A stretch of DNA of 30,883 nt, from positions 716,158 to 747,040 of the forward strand of contig BFEA01000575.1 of the NCBI GenBank assembly GCA_003427395.1. Direction: 5' to 3'. The notes beneath the pieces were generated by a model. It did no database searches and was not told where the DNA came from. It saw only the letters and a program-made list of their open reading frames with translations. The DNA is from Chara braunii (lineage: Eukaryota; Streptophyta; Charophyceae; Charales; Characeae). Below, piece after piece: positions 19,095 through 30,584 of this stretch; position 1 is the first letter of the stretch, and each line of letters starts with the position of its first letter. A program made the position numbers and the translations under genes.

Positions 19095-20546
19095 CCCCAT
19101 AGGACCCTGTCAGCCTCAGGCAAAACCACCTTTCACCCACCCTTCCCCCAGATGCACCCCTTCTTGTTCGCAGTCTGCGTTCAGACAATCAACAAAACCG
19201 AAACTGTGATTTCACACACATTCCTTTACTTAGTCTGATTCATGTCCTGCCAGTCAATCCAAAGTCAAAATAGGGGTGCATACAGTATACTAAGTCAAAC
19301 TTAGTAACACGTACAAGTAGGGGTAATGCCAGGGTAAATAGAGGGAAAGCAAACGGTTACCTTCCAATTCCCTGCCTCCAGAGCGTCGCCTAGGCTCCGG
19401 CAGAACTCCCGCAATCAGTGGGGCGAACCTCCCACAGAGGCCTTGACGCGGATTACGGGTTGCAATCCCGCCTGCCGCCTTCCTCTCAGAACCAAATAGA
19501 CCAGACTTAGAGTAAGAAGGGCAAGAAGGAGAAAGTTTCAGACTCTCAGATCCAAGGGTGGTGCGCTCGGACTCGCGAGAGAGGACCCTGATACCTTCAG
19601 TTGCCTAAGGGGCCCGCAACGGTGGCCAAGAACACGCAGCGGCTTGGTCAATTTGAAGTCACACCACCTATCACCGACCTCCTAAATGGCATCAATAACC
19701 TCTCTTCTCAATCCAAATTACTGTGACACAGCCGACTGCGATAATTGACCACGATCAGTGGCAGCACGCAGTAGACTAAGTACGCAATGACCAACAGCAA
19801 TGTAACGGCCAGCCGTAGTATGCAGCACCTAAGGCTTCCTCAGCCCACAGCGTCATGCCCACAGCATGCCGTAGCCATTTGGGCATGGCCCACAAAAGCA
19901 GCAGTCGTACACGGCCACCAACAGCAGCAGCCCAAAGGTAGTCTCCAACCCCGCTGCCGGCCTCACTAAGTCGAGGCCGCAAGCCTGAGTAAGCCCTCCG
20001 TTAGACTGTGGAAAAATCCACAGACGCTGATTTTGAACGCCCCCCTCCCCGATCACACCAGTACTGTATCCAATACCTCTCGTACTCTGGCACCCGGCGC
20101 CCGGCCTATACTACTCACCTAGCTAGCCTATCCGTGATCACGTGGATTCGAGGACCAACGCATGTGAAGCCTTCACCAAGGTTGACCGTCCACATACATC
20201 AGGTATAATTTCTCCTCCTTAATCGTTCCCCTTCGTTTCCTTCCTTGATGTACATTGCCCACAACAGTAGTCAGGTTCGTTCTCTTTCACAATCTGAGAA
20301 CCTGACGCAAATCAGTCGGGGATTGTTATCTGAAGAACGGCCGCCTCGCGACCAAAAATGGGAAGGACAGGAACGGATGGGAGCAGCAATTTTGACCCCT
20401 CTGCTCGCATGGCGCTCCCTGTATACATGGCCAGCAGCGCAGTCAGGTCAGCGGATCTTCGTCAGCAGGGTGGGCTGAGCCGAAGGGAAACTGCAGCCTG
20501 AACGTAGGCGCTCTTCGCAGGTAAGTACTCCAACACCGCCCCCCCT

Positions 20547-21827
20547 TTTGCTATCTGCCTACTGATCTCCTACACCCCCAACCTCAAATCGGCGTGGCTC
20601 ACCATGAAATCCCCCACCCGCACTGTCTTCCCACCCGACCTCATCGGTCGACGGGTTCTTGCTTACGCCCGCATTTCTCCTTGGTTCTTCTTTGCTCTCT
20701 CTCCCCTCCTCCATCACCAAACTAACACTACTACTAAATTTGCGATGACTGAAAGCACAAATTTTGGCTTTAAGCTTGCCAAAATCCGTTGTGAGGTGAA
20801 CGCGTACGACCCTTTTTCCACCGAATGCACCCAACATCCTTCTCAGTTTAGGTTCACTCTCCTTTCAAACTCCAAATCTACTCACTCATTGCCAATGCTA
20901 ACCTCACAGTCGGATTCGCCCGACGTTCAAACCCCAATAGAGCTTCTACACTCGCTCAATTTCGTTACAAATCGAGTGGAAAAAATCGCTTTTCTTCTTT
21001 CTACCATAGCCCCTCCCGCCATCTCTTCACGCACTAACTTTCTCTACTAACTTCTTTCCTACTCACTCCCTGGCCGAACTGACCCTACCATTACACTCGC
21101 CTGCCATTAGAACCCCCATTTCGTATCTTTCCCCGCCCTTTTCTGTCAAGGAAGGGCAAGATACTCATTCCTTACCCCCACCTTCTCCTCTCTCCGCCAA
21201 AGCTCGCGCAGTAACTTCTCTCAGTAACTTCTACTGTGCTAATCTAACACTAAAACTAACCTCGCCATGCAATTCGCCCTACCCAAATCCCTCAGAATCG
21301 CCTCCTCCCACGTCAAGAACCCTGAAGTATTGCGCACGCACCCTCTTCCCTACTGCGCCTCGGCTCACCACCCCGCCATTGCTATCCTCGAGTGCACCTG
21401 GCAGCCTTCGCTGTCTGGGTTCATCCCGCTCTGTTTTCCCCCTTTCGTTGCTATGTCCCTCCCATAGTCGACCCCCCTCTGTCTTAGCACTGTCGCTCCA
21501 CCCCACCGCGGCCTGTCCATCGGCCTCCTCCCTCTCCGCCAGCTCCTCGCTCACCCGCTACCATCCTCACTCTCTCTCTCTCGGATGCACCCGGTCCAGA
21601 TCCACGCCGGGTTCACCCCCCCTTTCTCTTCTTTTCGTCTTCGCCCCTTCGCCCCACCTCAGCGTCCGCGTTCCGCCCGCTACTGTACAACGATCCGACC
21701 GCTGGCCCTCTGGCGCTATCGCCCCGCTGCTGCGCAGCGCTGTCTTGCTAGCTCCGCTTCCCCATCACTCCCCCTCACTGCCTTCGTATTGAGTGCCTAC
21801 TGCACACTCACCCCGCCCCTCGCTGCC
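20547..21827. other. Pyrimidine-rich stretch of the 5' giant LTR
   Basis: Counterpart of 6830-8110. The 148-codon antisense frame recurs unchanged at 20604-21050, but this follows from whole-block identity and is not evidence for coding. Confidence 0.5.
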
Positions 21828-23182
21828 TAGCATTCCCCGGTCGGGTTACACCTCTCTCAGCCTTACCCGAGGTCGTTCAATGCTGGGTGCCGGCGCTTCA
21901 GCAATCCCGGTTGTCCTAGCGGACATCGAAGACTTATTCGATTAGTCTTTCGCCCCTATACCCAAGTCCGACGAACGTTGAGCCCGCCCGCCTGGTATCG
22001 TTGCCAACCCGCAACTGCCTCCTCCAGGCCGCTTTTTCCCCGGCAGAGCCCACCACCCCTTCGGACCTCCAATAGGCAGATCCCGCCGGGACGGGCAGCC
22101 ACCGCACAGCCTACTACAATCCTTGCACGGGCCCTGATGAACCGGCCCGGTGCAATTCTCGACGATAGTAACACGGGCCGGCATGCTCCCTCGCTGGAGG
22201 CTTGGGCACGGGTGCCGCCACTACGGGGTAGCTTCGGCGCAGTCACGAAAACAGTTTGTAATTGCACTTCAGGCAACCCGCGAATACAACGCACCCCGTG
22301 GGACTGTATATCAACCCCGGTACCGCGTCCGAAACGGGACGCGAACAGGGGAAAAGTAAAAACCCAAAAATAGCAAGAGGTATAAGAAAAATAAAACTTA
22401 ATAAATAAATAAAAAAAACAGAACCGGGAAGAGGGGAGGGGAACTACGAATACCCCGCCTCCCCCGTGGATCGGGCCCGCCGCCGTGCCCACTAACAAAA
22501 CCGAGGGAGATAGCCCCGACGTCGGGCCCTCAACCCCTCAGGTTTTGCTCCACGCTGCTCCGCTACAGTTGTTGTGCCGACGCCCGCTGGCCTCGATCCC
22601 CGAACCTCGGTATCGTCAACCCAATTATCGTAACCTATAGGGCTAAGCCCAAGCCTGAGACCAATATCCGCGGAATGCTATATAAGGCGGCGAGGCGCTG
22701 CGCTCAGAGCCAGGGAAATTGGCCTGAGCCTCACCTCTGCCTACAACCGTGCGCACGGCTGCCCAGCGTCTGCGCCGGCCTACCAAAGCCGTACCACGAC
22801 TGCCACTCGCGCCACTGCGCGTGCCAAGACCTACCGCAGTCACACTGTCGTCGTCATCGCCGCCGTCGAGGTCGTCCTCCGTATGCACGCGTAACTCAGT
22901 CAAACATACCAACCAGAAAAATAACCTTAAATCCTAGTCTAATCAAGAACAAACAAAAATAAAAGTTAAGATAAAACAGAAACAAACCGTCTGACGTCTG
23001 CGACGACTTTATAATCAACGATCGAAACGGAATCACGCGCGCCTCAAACTCGCGCGCCCACACACTCTTTGTTCCAGTCAACCATTCGGCCATCGTAACC
23101 ATACAAACGCAGCCGCGCCTTGCGCGGTACACTTAACTTTAAGCCAAATTCATTTTTTTGTCATCTGCAAAAACCAGGGCGG

Positions 23183-23200
23183 ATACCCTTGTAAGGGTAT
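23183..23200. repeat. Terminal hairpin of the 5' giant LTR
   Basis: ATACCCTT-GT-AAGGGTAT, 11 bp from the LTR terminus. It is identical to 9464-9481 in the other LTR, while neighbouring bases differ between copies. Confidence 0.75.
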
Positions 23201-23211
23201 TCGCGCCGACA

Positions 23212-23215
23212 ACGC
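23212..23215. repeat. Target-site duplication of the nested element (right)
   Basis: ACGC, the partner of 2151-2154. Outer-element sequence resumes at 23216. Confidence 0.75.
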
Positions 23216-23957
23216 ATGCTTGGGTGCAAGTCCTTGGATCTGCTGCTTGCGCAAATAGGTGTCAACTCGGGCATGGCAGCCTCTATGAAACGCTCAGCAG
23301 ACCGTCTATAAACATTTCTGGTTGGGGACTCGGATTGAATCTGGCTGTGATCGTCGTCCTGACTGTGACGTTAAATAATTCCTGAAGAGATGGGGGCGCT
23401 CTTAATAATCCTCCTGATCAGCCAGATCAATCGGGTGTAAGGCTCGTCGGCGTACGAGGATTAATAAGAGTTTTGTGGCTGCCTTGCTCGACGATGACTT
23501 GAGGCACAGGGGTGGGACCGGATTGCACACCTTCAGACACGCTGCTTAAACCAGAGGCTAAGGGACGTTGACACAAAGTGACTACTCAAGAAGGATACAG
23601 GGGGATGGGGGATTCCGGTAACTGTTCGCAGTGGCAATCAACATACAATCTGCCATCCAGTATACATCTCCAACAGGAGATGTTATTTTTATTTTGATTA
23701 TCTAGTTGTGACAGACTTCGCTAACAACTGACAGACAGCTACAGATAGATTAAATCTTTGCTGTAGTGCAATCTGTTCCAGGGTAATTCAAAAATAAAAT
23801 TAATATATCCTGTAGGACCTGACATTAGTTGCAACTACATCACCTAATCATTTCCGTTCCAGCCGACCGTAAGTAGTTGTGTATCATATGCGGATGTGTG
23901 TTAAGCTAAGGTAGGATTCAGTGTGGATTCTAGTTTAGATCACACACACTGTAGCTC
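23216..23957 (+). other. 5' leader of the outer element, second part
   Basis: Untranslated sequence from the nested insertion to the gag start. No convincing frame is seen. Joined to 1629-2154 it gives a leader of about 1.3 kb. Confidence 0.55.
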
Positions 23958-25881
23958 ATGAGTGATGCAAGCACAAGTGAGGAGTTACTAGTGGACGACC
24001 GTAGGACTACTCGCGGGACTGCCCGCAGTCGACCCTTGACATTCTTGGAGTTAGGTCCAGGAGACGAGAGAAGATTGAGGAGAGAGGCTAGAGAGAGGGC
24101 AGCGACAAGGAGAGCTAGGGCAGCTGAGGACAGTGCTAGGGATAGAGTTACAGCTAACATCAGTGCAGCCATGGCTACCTCATCTATGACGCAACCCTCT
24201 ACACAGCCCTCTTCGTCAGAAGTCACTCAGGGTGGTTCTCAGGTTCCCATTAGTCAGATTGGCCATGTGCGAGTCAGCCAGTCTCCACTCACGCCGGAGG
24301 ACTTAGAAATCCAGTAGGCAGAATAACTTCAGGATGAGCCACAGCGGCAGATGGACAATGTGGTAGAGAGGAGAAGGAAAGTTATGCAAAGAAAGGCTAG
24401 ACTAGAGAGTAGAGCACAGGAGCTAGGCAGACTGGAAAGACTAGATGAGTCAACATTAGACCCTGCTGTCCGTGTGCTGCGAGGCGCCTTACTTTCAGTG
24501 GCGGAAGCGCAAAGCGGTCAGCACGAATTGTTGGCTGATTTGGTAGCAGGCCAGAAACAAATTCTGGCTGAACTTCAGGGCCCTCTCATGATGGTGAGGC
24601 AGCTACAGTTTGCTGTAGTTCCCCCTGTAGGTGCGGGTCCGTCCACGATGTCGCAACGCACAAGGCACACTTTCTCTCCTATGTTTGGCATACCCCCTCC
24701 AGGTGGTTTGGTAGCAACTAGTGGTCCGGTTCAGTCAGTCTCAGTCGTACCATCTATAACAGTGGTCACTACAGTCCCGCCAGGCCCAGGTTAGTGTGCA
24801 ACAACCTGTTTCAGTGGCTATGCAGCCGCTGCAGCAAGCACCTGGGCCCATGCAGCCTATGCAGTGGATGCCCAAGATACCTCTAATGAGTCCCAAGCCT
24901 TTCTCTGGAGACAAGAAGAAGGAGGAAGACTTGGACACCTGGGTGAGGACTATGCCTACTTATGTGAGGCACAAGCTCACAAGGCCAGAACAAGAAGTTG
25001 TAGTGGTTGCCTCCTTTTTAGAAGGATCAGCAGCCCGCTGGTTGAATGGCTTAGTGCACCAACAGGGCTACGGTCAGGATTTTGATGTCTGGGCTCAGGC
25101 TCAGACATAGGAACAGTTCGTACGGTCAGTCTACAACAGGTGGCATGACCCGCAAGGGGCTCAAAAGGTCACCGATGGTATCAACAACCTGTGTTCCCAA
25201 AGGTTCAAGGATGTTAGAGAGCTAACAGACACCGTAGAACGTCTTCTCGTGGTACCTGGTGTGCGCTTTGACCAGCAGGTTCTCCTGACGGATTACCTAA
25301 GGTGCCTACCTACAGAGGTAAGGACCAAGCTGGTCGATGAGGCCTATGTCGATCAGCACACCTTCGCTTCTTTTAGTAAGAAAGCACTGGACATAGAGGC
25401 AAAGTTGGGATCTGCGCACAAGATATCCAATGATGGTAGGAAGAGACTGCCCCAAGATTGGAGGAAAAAGGGTCAGTTAATGTTCGTTGACCACGATGGT
25501 CAAACAACGGAGATTGACGACTACTCATATCTTGGGGAGTTCACAGAGCATGATGGGGGTGGTGAGACTTCAGATGGTGGAGTCGTGGCACCCATCAAGG
25601 AAAAGGCTAGGGGGACCGGGAAGAAGAAGGTAGGACGGTCCACGGGTCAGGGCGACCAAGGAACACCCGCATGGGTGAAGATTGGTTTAGAGTATGAGGT
25701 GTGGCGTGACCGCGTTGCTAGGGGTACATGCATGAACTGTGGCCATTATGGCCACATGTCCAGGACTTGCCGCGGCAAGAAGGTCACCACAAAGGTAGCC
25801 TCACCAACGGTGGTGGGTCTATCTTCAAACCCTGGGAGTGCTTCTACGAGCAGCTCACAGGGAAACACCTCGGGCCAGTAG
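23958..25881 (+). pseudogene. gag: gag of the outer chromovirus, with stops and one frameshift
   Basis: Gag packages element RNA in virus-like particles. The frame opens with MSDASTSEELL; the first 115 residues are Arg/Ser-rich and probably basic. In-frame stops lie at 24315 (TAG) and 24324 (TAA). Sense then continues in the same frame through a charged helical stretch (about 24351-24600) to a TAG at 24792. The frame shifts by +1 at about 24783-24795 and continues through the capsid core (KPFSGDKK, DLDTWV, EGSAARWLNGL), with another stop at 25108 (TAG). The nucleocapsid has a CX2CX4HX4C knuckle, CMNCGHYGHMSRTC, at about 25729-25770. The frame ends in TAG at 25879, overlapping pol by at least 150 nt in another frame. 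Homology is clear and the copy cannot make full-length Gag. Confidence 0.88.
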
Positions 25882-26747
25882 GAGCGTTAGCCGCTCTTAC
25901 TCGCGCTGAAGTGGTAACGTTGCCTTCCCCACTTCAGGCGTTGGCCAAGGCTAGTGACCCACACATCGCCCCGCAGACACATTCAGACCCACCGACGCTC
26001 TGTTCGAGAGATGTGTCTAAGGCCCTAGAAGAGTTAGAGACTGAGTGGTCAGGGAAGGACCCCAGGGACTCTTGGGCGATGATCAGTAGAGGTCCTAAGG
26101 GTAAGCATTTCGTGGTAGAAGTAGATGTAGGTGGTCGCAAGGTTGGCGCCTTCGCAGACATAGGCTCTACACGAAATTTCATCAGCCGTGCTTGTGTGGA
26201 TAGACTGCGCTTAGGGGACCAAGTGCAGCGGCTTAGCAGAACTGTGGCTTCTACGCTAGCCAACAAGCACCAAATGGTAGTAAAAGACTATGTCAAGGAC
26301 GTAGCCTGTTCATTCTCCTATGGAGGAGGGGAAGTGATCCACAAGATCTCCTTCCTGGTTAGCGATGAACTGTCATTCGATATGCTACTAGGCATGTACT
26401 ACCTCGAAGTCTCGAAACCACAGTTTGATTGGGATAGAAAGGTGTTGATACATAAGTTGCCAAATGGTAGGACCGTTAGGCTGCAGAAGTTTAAAGCCAG
26501 CAGTCTAGTGGAAAACTACGGCTGCATGTGCGCTTCGTCTTTTTATAACTACTACAAGCAGAATCGCGAGGAGGGCATGTACCTAGTGTTTGTCTCTGAG
26601 AAAGGGGAGGCCGTTAAAACACCCCCAGAGATAGAACAAGTCGTCGCTCAATATTCAGACCTTTTTGAGGAGCCCACAGACGTGGTGGAAAGGGAGGTTG
26701 TCCATGCAATAGAGGTTGTCCCAGGTAGTAAGGTGCCTAGAGGATGA
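25728..26747 (+). pseudogene. pol: pol, protease part, with altered active site
   Basis: This frame is offset from gag, so pol would have been made by a frameshift or the offset is itself a mutation. Real pol sense probably starts near 25870. The retropepsin domain is recognised at 26100-26420: a VEVDVGGRKV strand, the active-site loop ADIGSTRNFIS (Asp codon at 26157), and a FDMLLGMYYL stretch near the C-terminal flap partner. The usual D-T/S-G triad is D-I-G here, explicable by one C-to-T change in a Thr codon. The tail holds the typical linker to RT (PEIEQVVAQYSDLFEEP). It ends at a TGA (26745) where the chromovirus family has sense sequence just before YRMSPAEL. Confidence 0.88.
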
Positions 26748-26756
26748 ATCTATAGG

Positions 26757-27794
26757 ATGTCTCCTGCGGAGTTAAATGAGCTTCGCCGCCAGCTCAAGGA
26801 GCTCACAGAGAAGGGATGGATACAGCCTAGTACCTCCCCTTACGGTGCGCCAGTCCTATTTGTTCCTAGGAAGGGAGGTCCATTAAGGATGTGCATTGAC
26901 TTTAGGGGCCTCAATGCCATCACCGTTAAGAACGCGGAGCCCCTACCCCGCATTGACGACCTCTTGGATAGAGTGCAGGGATGTCAATACTTCACAAAGA
27001 TAGATCTGAAGTCCGGATACCATCAAATTGCCGTTAGGCTTGAGGACCAGCACAAAACCGCCTTTCGGACCAGGTACGGTCTGTACGAGTTTGCGGTGAT
27101 GCCTTTTGGCCTATGCAATGCGCCAGGTACGTTCCAGCACGCGATGAACCGGATCTTTCATGACTACTTGGACAAGTTTATCGTCGTGTACCTCGACGAT
27201 ATTCTCATCTTTAGTAGGACTGTAGAGGAGCACGCTAAGCACTTGAAAATAGTGCTAGGCCTCCTAAGACAGCACCAGTACAAGGTAAACTTGGATAAAT
27301 GCGAGTTTGGTCGCACCAAGATCTTGTACTTGGGTCATGAAATTTCAGCTGATGGATTGAGGCCGGAAGATGCGAAGGTGGCCAGCATATGTGACTGGCC
27401 CAAACCTCAAACAGTTACAGAGGTCAGATCGTTTTTAGGGATGACGGGCTATTATCGTCCGTTTGTGAAGAACTATAGTACTATAGCCTCCCCATTAACG
27501 AATCTAACTCGACTTGACACCCCTTGGGAGTGGACTGAAGATTGCGAAGCCAGCTTCCAGAAATTGAAGTATGATCTGACGCACTATGAAGTTCTCAAAC
27601 TTCCTGATCCTGACAAGCCATTTGTTGTGACCACAGACGCCAGCCAATATGGCATAGGCGTGGTCCTTGCGCAACAGGAAGGGTCCAAGTTGAGACCGAT
27701 CGAGTACATGAGCAAGAAGATGCCATCTCAGAAGTTGGCCAAGTCCACTTATGAGAGAGAGCTCTACGCCCTGCATAGAGCGCTAGTTCGTTGA
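26757..27794 (+). pseudogene. pol: pol, reverse transcriptase and start of RNase H
   Basis: It is in the same frame as the protease part, separated only by the TGA at 26745. RT copies the element RNA into DNA. Motifs in order (residues counted from 26757): RMCIDFRGLN (44-53), FTKIDLKSGYHQI (79-91) with the first catalytic Asp at 83, FGLCNAPGTFQ (117-126), and YLDDILIFS (145-153) with the catalytic Asp pair at 147-148 (27195-27200). Thumb and connection follow (FLGMTGYYRPF). RNase H begins with TTDASQYGIG (about 27630) and YERELYAL. All catalytic RT residues are present. The frame ends in a TGA at 27792 followed at once by RHYLLGR, so the stop replaces a residue, most simply Trp. Confidence 0.93.
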
Positions 27795-29366
27795 AGACAC
27801 TACCTCCTAGGAAGATTCTTCTATGTGAGGTCGGACCATGAGACTTTGCGCTGGATCAAGACACAACCAGTCTTGTCGGACGCACTCAAGAGATGGATTC
27901 AAGTGATAGACATGTATGACTATCAACTTGATCCTATCAAGGGTACGTACAACAAGGTGGCTGATGCGTTATCAAGAAGGGCAGATTATCTGGGCGCGCT
28001 AGTAACTGAGTTTGGCATATCTAATGACCTCACTCGATCGTTGGTGGAAGCCTATCAAGGAGACCCAGTCATGTCAGAGACCATTCGTAGATTCAAAGCA
28101 AAGGATAAAAAGACCTTAAACGAATTTACGATGGTAGACGACTTGCTGTTCCTCGATAAGGCCGGGAATAAAAGACTATGTGTTGCTAATAGTGAGTCTT
28201 TGCGTAGTTTATTTTTAGGAGAGTGTCACGATGCAACGGGTCATTTTGGCTATAAGAAGACAACAGCAAACTTAGTTCAGAGATTCTGGTGGCCCTCTAT
28301 GATGGAAGATACAAAACGATATGTTGAAACCTGCCAGGTTTGCCAAAGGGACAAACCGAGGACTCAGGCTCCGCTTGGGCTCATCAAGCCCTTGCCGATT
28401 CCTGAAGGTCCTGGTCAAAGTGTCTCCATGGACTTCATGGATACCCTTGTGACCAGTAAGTCTGGAAAGAGACACATCTTCGTAATAGTGGACCGTTTTA
28501 CTAAGTACGCAAGACTAATCGCTATGCCAAAAACAGCTAAAACTGACCATGTCATCAAACTGTTTATGGACAATTGGGTTCGTGATTTCGGTTTGCCTAC
28601 GTCTATCGTTAGTGATAGGGATGTCAGGTTCACAAGTGAACTGTGGCAGTCAACTGCAGAGCAAATGGGCACAAAGCTCCAGATGACGTCAGGGAATCAC
28701 CCTGAGTCAAATGGTCAAGCAGAACAGATGAACCGGGTAGTGCAGCACTTGCTTAGGCATTATATTAAGCCAAGCCAGGATGACTGGGACGAGAAGTTAC
28801 CTCTCGTCGCCAGCCTGTACAAGAATGTTGTGCACAACACCACCAGTATGACTCCCAACCAGTTACATCTTGGTTGGAAGCCCAAATCTGCGCTTGACTT
28901 TTTGTTACCAGAAAGGCAACCTACTGCAGCACCTGGCAGCATAGAGTTTGCTGTCAAGTATGAACAGATGCTGCAGCAGGCCGTAGAACACATTCAGAAG
29001 TCTCAAGATGCTATGATTGCATCTGAGAACAAACATAGACGGTCTTCTAACTTTCAGGTAGGTGAGAGAGTCTGGGTAAAATCATCTGAACTGGGACAAG
29101 AGATAGGGATATCAAGAAAGCTGATGCCTCAGTACTTCTGGCCCTGCGAGATCTTAGATATTGTAGGAGATCAACCTGATGGGCCTTCATACGTGATTCG
29201 CATTCCTGCACACCTACGGACTTATCCTATTTTCCATGCCTCCAAGTTGGCACCTTTTGCTGCCACAGATCTGTTTCCCTCTCGGAGATCTATGCTGCCC
29301 CCAACCATGGATGGTGAAGTGGACATTGACCAGATCGTCGAGCATCGGATGATGCCTGTTCCTTGA
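27795..29366 (+). pseudogene. pol: pol, end of RNase H and integrase
   Basis: It continues the same frame after the TGA at 27792. RNase H is completed by SDHETL and ADALSRR. Integrase inserts the cDNA into the host genome. Residues are counted from the Met at 27825. The H2C2 zinc finger uses His135, His140, Cys170 and Cys173. The catalytic triad is Asp203 (SVSMDFMD), Asp264 (IVSDRD) and Glu300 (SNGQAE), with exactly 35 residues between the last two. The C-terminal part has the GERVWV-type beta domain and the IFHASKLAPF end typical of Ty3/gypsy. A TGA at 29364 cuts it from the chromodomain-like tail. Integrase itself has no internal stop and is the best-preserved part. Confidence 0.93.
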
Positions 29367-29540
29367 CTATCCGGCAAAGGGTGACCTCCTAAACCAAGAA
29401 TGCAGTATCGGGTGAGCTTCAGACATCACCTCGATCCCAAGGAAGATTGCTGGTTCACACGAGAAGAACTCATGAGAACAGCACCTCAAGTGATTGCAGG
29501 CTATGAAAGAGAACGGAAAGGAAAGATGCCTGCAGAATAA
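29367..29540 (+). pseudogene. Chromodomain-like C-terminus of pol, cut off by two stops
   Basis: The frame continues from integrase beyond TGA stops at 29364 and 29382 to a TAA at 29538. The start of the domain lies before the first stop (IDQIVEHR). After the second stop the sequence is QYRVSFRHHLDPKEDCWF, then TREELM and a final helix ending in YERER. This follows the chromodomain layout of chromoviruses: a VEKIL-HR opening, a Y-LVKWKGY strand, a TWEP strand and a C-terminal helix. Several aromatic-cage positions look changed (SFRHH for KWKGY), so histone binding is uncertain. In related elements this tail directs integration to particular chromatin. Confidence 0.7.
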
Positions 29541-29565
29541 GACTTCTCAGAGGACTCACGAAGTT

Positions 29566-29578
29566 AAGGAGGAGGGAA
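29566..29578 (+). promoter_or_regulatory. Polypurine tract of the outer element
   Basis: AAGGAGGAGGGAA ends directly at the TG that opens the right LTR. This is the expected position of the plus-strand DNA primer. Confidence 0.9.
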
Positions 29579-30584
29579 TGCGAGGATCAGGGTCCTCTGT
29601 AGGCCTATGGGGCCCTGTCTGCAGCCTTACCCGCCCTAAGTGAAGGCGGGCCTGGCTTTTTGCAAAAGGCCTTCGACTGTCAATTTCGTATTTGGGGTTC
29701 AGGCAGTTGCGACGCGCCATTTGGTTGAAAGAAACATAGGTCGAGCAACAAGGACATTTCCACGGCCTACCGGGCCTTTCCAAAGAATGCAGGCCCTGGC
29801 CATGATTCACAGCCTCATACAGAGACAGTTGGGCGCCCAACCGAACGAGGCCCAGCAGCCTAGTAGCTGCTGCATCCAGGCAGCCTCCTGGGGCCTTTCG
29901 GAAGCTTCTGGGCCCAGGTCAAGGCAGCCAGGCTGCGTGAGCAGACCAACTCTTTCCATAAAGGAAAGAGCTCGACCCTGGCTGCATCATTCAGGCACTC
30001 GCATGCTGGGCGGCAGCACTGCTGGAGCTAATGCTCGTAGGCTGCTGCTAGCGCTGGGAGGCGAGGTGCAGCACGTGCGGTCGTGCAGAGGAGGAGGGCG
30101 NTGCTGAGGGCAGCGCCATAGCCCANCCACCATAGCTGGTGGGCTTGGACTACAGTGAAGCGCAGGGTTGGTCTTCGGGTGACAGAGAGGACAGGTGTGG
30201 GTGAAGTCAGGGGATAGGTGAAGGATGATGATGATGATGATGATGTGAGGGCACGTACCTTGTATTGGCGATGGTCTGCATGGGCGGCATCTTCAAGTAC
30301 TTCGGGCTGCTGCTGATGTCAACAGTTGCACTGTCTTTTTGTAGTCTGTAGTAGCTGTGTAGGAGTAGGTTGGGCGCTGAGCGCCAAGTGTGAGTGTAGG
30401 GGAACTGGACTCTTGTGTTGAGAGGAGAGAGTGTGGTCTCCACGGACATTGGTTTTTAGTGCTACGAAACTCCATTGGTGTATCATTGGTGCAATGCTGC
30501 TATCTGGACACAGTGTGACTATTTGACTTGCAATGTGATGGTGTGATCTGGGATTGTCATCTCGCTGTTGCTTATTTTCCTTGC

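Larger units (their letters stand above)
2155..23211 (-). mobile_element. Nested non-autonomous LTR retrotransposon with giant LTRs
   Basis: It is read on the minus strand: 5' LTR 23211-15562, primer site 15559-15541, internal region to 9493, 3' LTR 9492-2155. Evidence is the pair of direct repeats of about 7.3-7.65 kb, short inverted termini (TGTCGGCGC at the 5' LTR start, GCGCCCGATA at both LTR ends), the ACGC target duplication, a tRNA-Asp-like primer site 2 bp from the LTR, and a minus-strand gag. No protease, RT or integrase could be found. No polypurine tract is visible next to the 3' LTR, which is a weakness of this reading. A gag-only non-autonomous element (the TR-GAG type) is the best fit. 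Confidence 0.8.
15562..23211 (-). repeat. 5' LTR of the nested element (about 7.65 kb as assembled)
   Basis: It is the direct-repeat partner of 2155-9492. It reads TGTCGGCGC at its minus-strand start and GCGCCCGATA at its end. The extra length comes from the N gap and longer AC tract (16032-16297) and a 95-bp duplication (18406-18596). Offset to the other copy is +13621 up to the duplication, +13717 after it and +13719 near the end. It should contain the promoter of the element, but no promoter box is clear. Confidence 0.82.

Noticed and set aside
2155-23211. Tandem segmental duplication instead of an LTR pair
   Set aside because: A simple duplication would not explain the 4-bp direct repeats at the outer ends, the inverted termini or the primer site next to one copy. 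Misassembly inside the copies remains possible and is reported separately.
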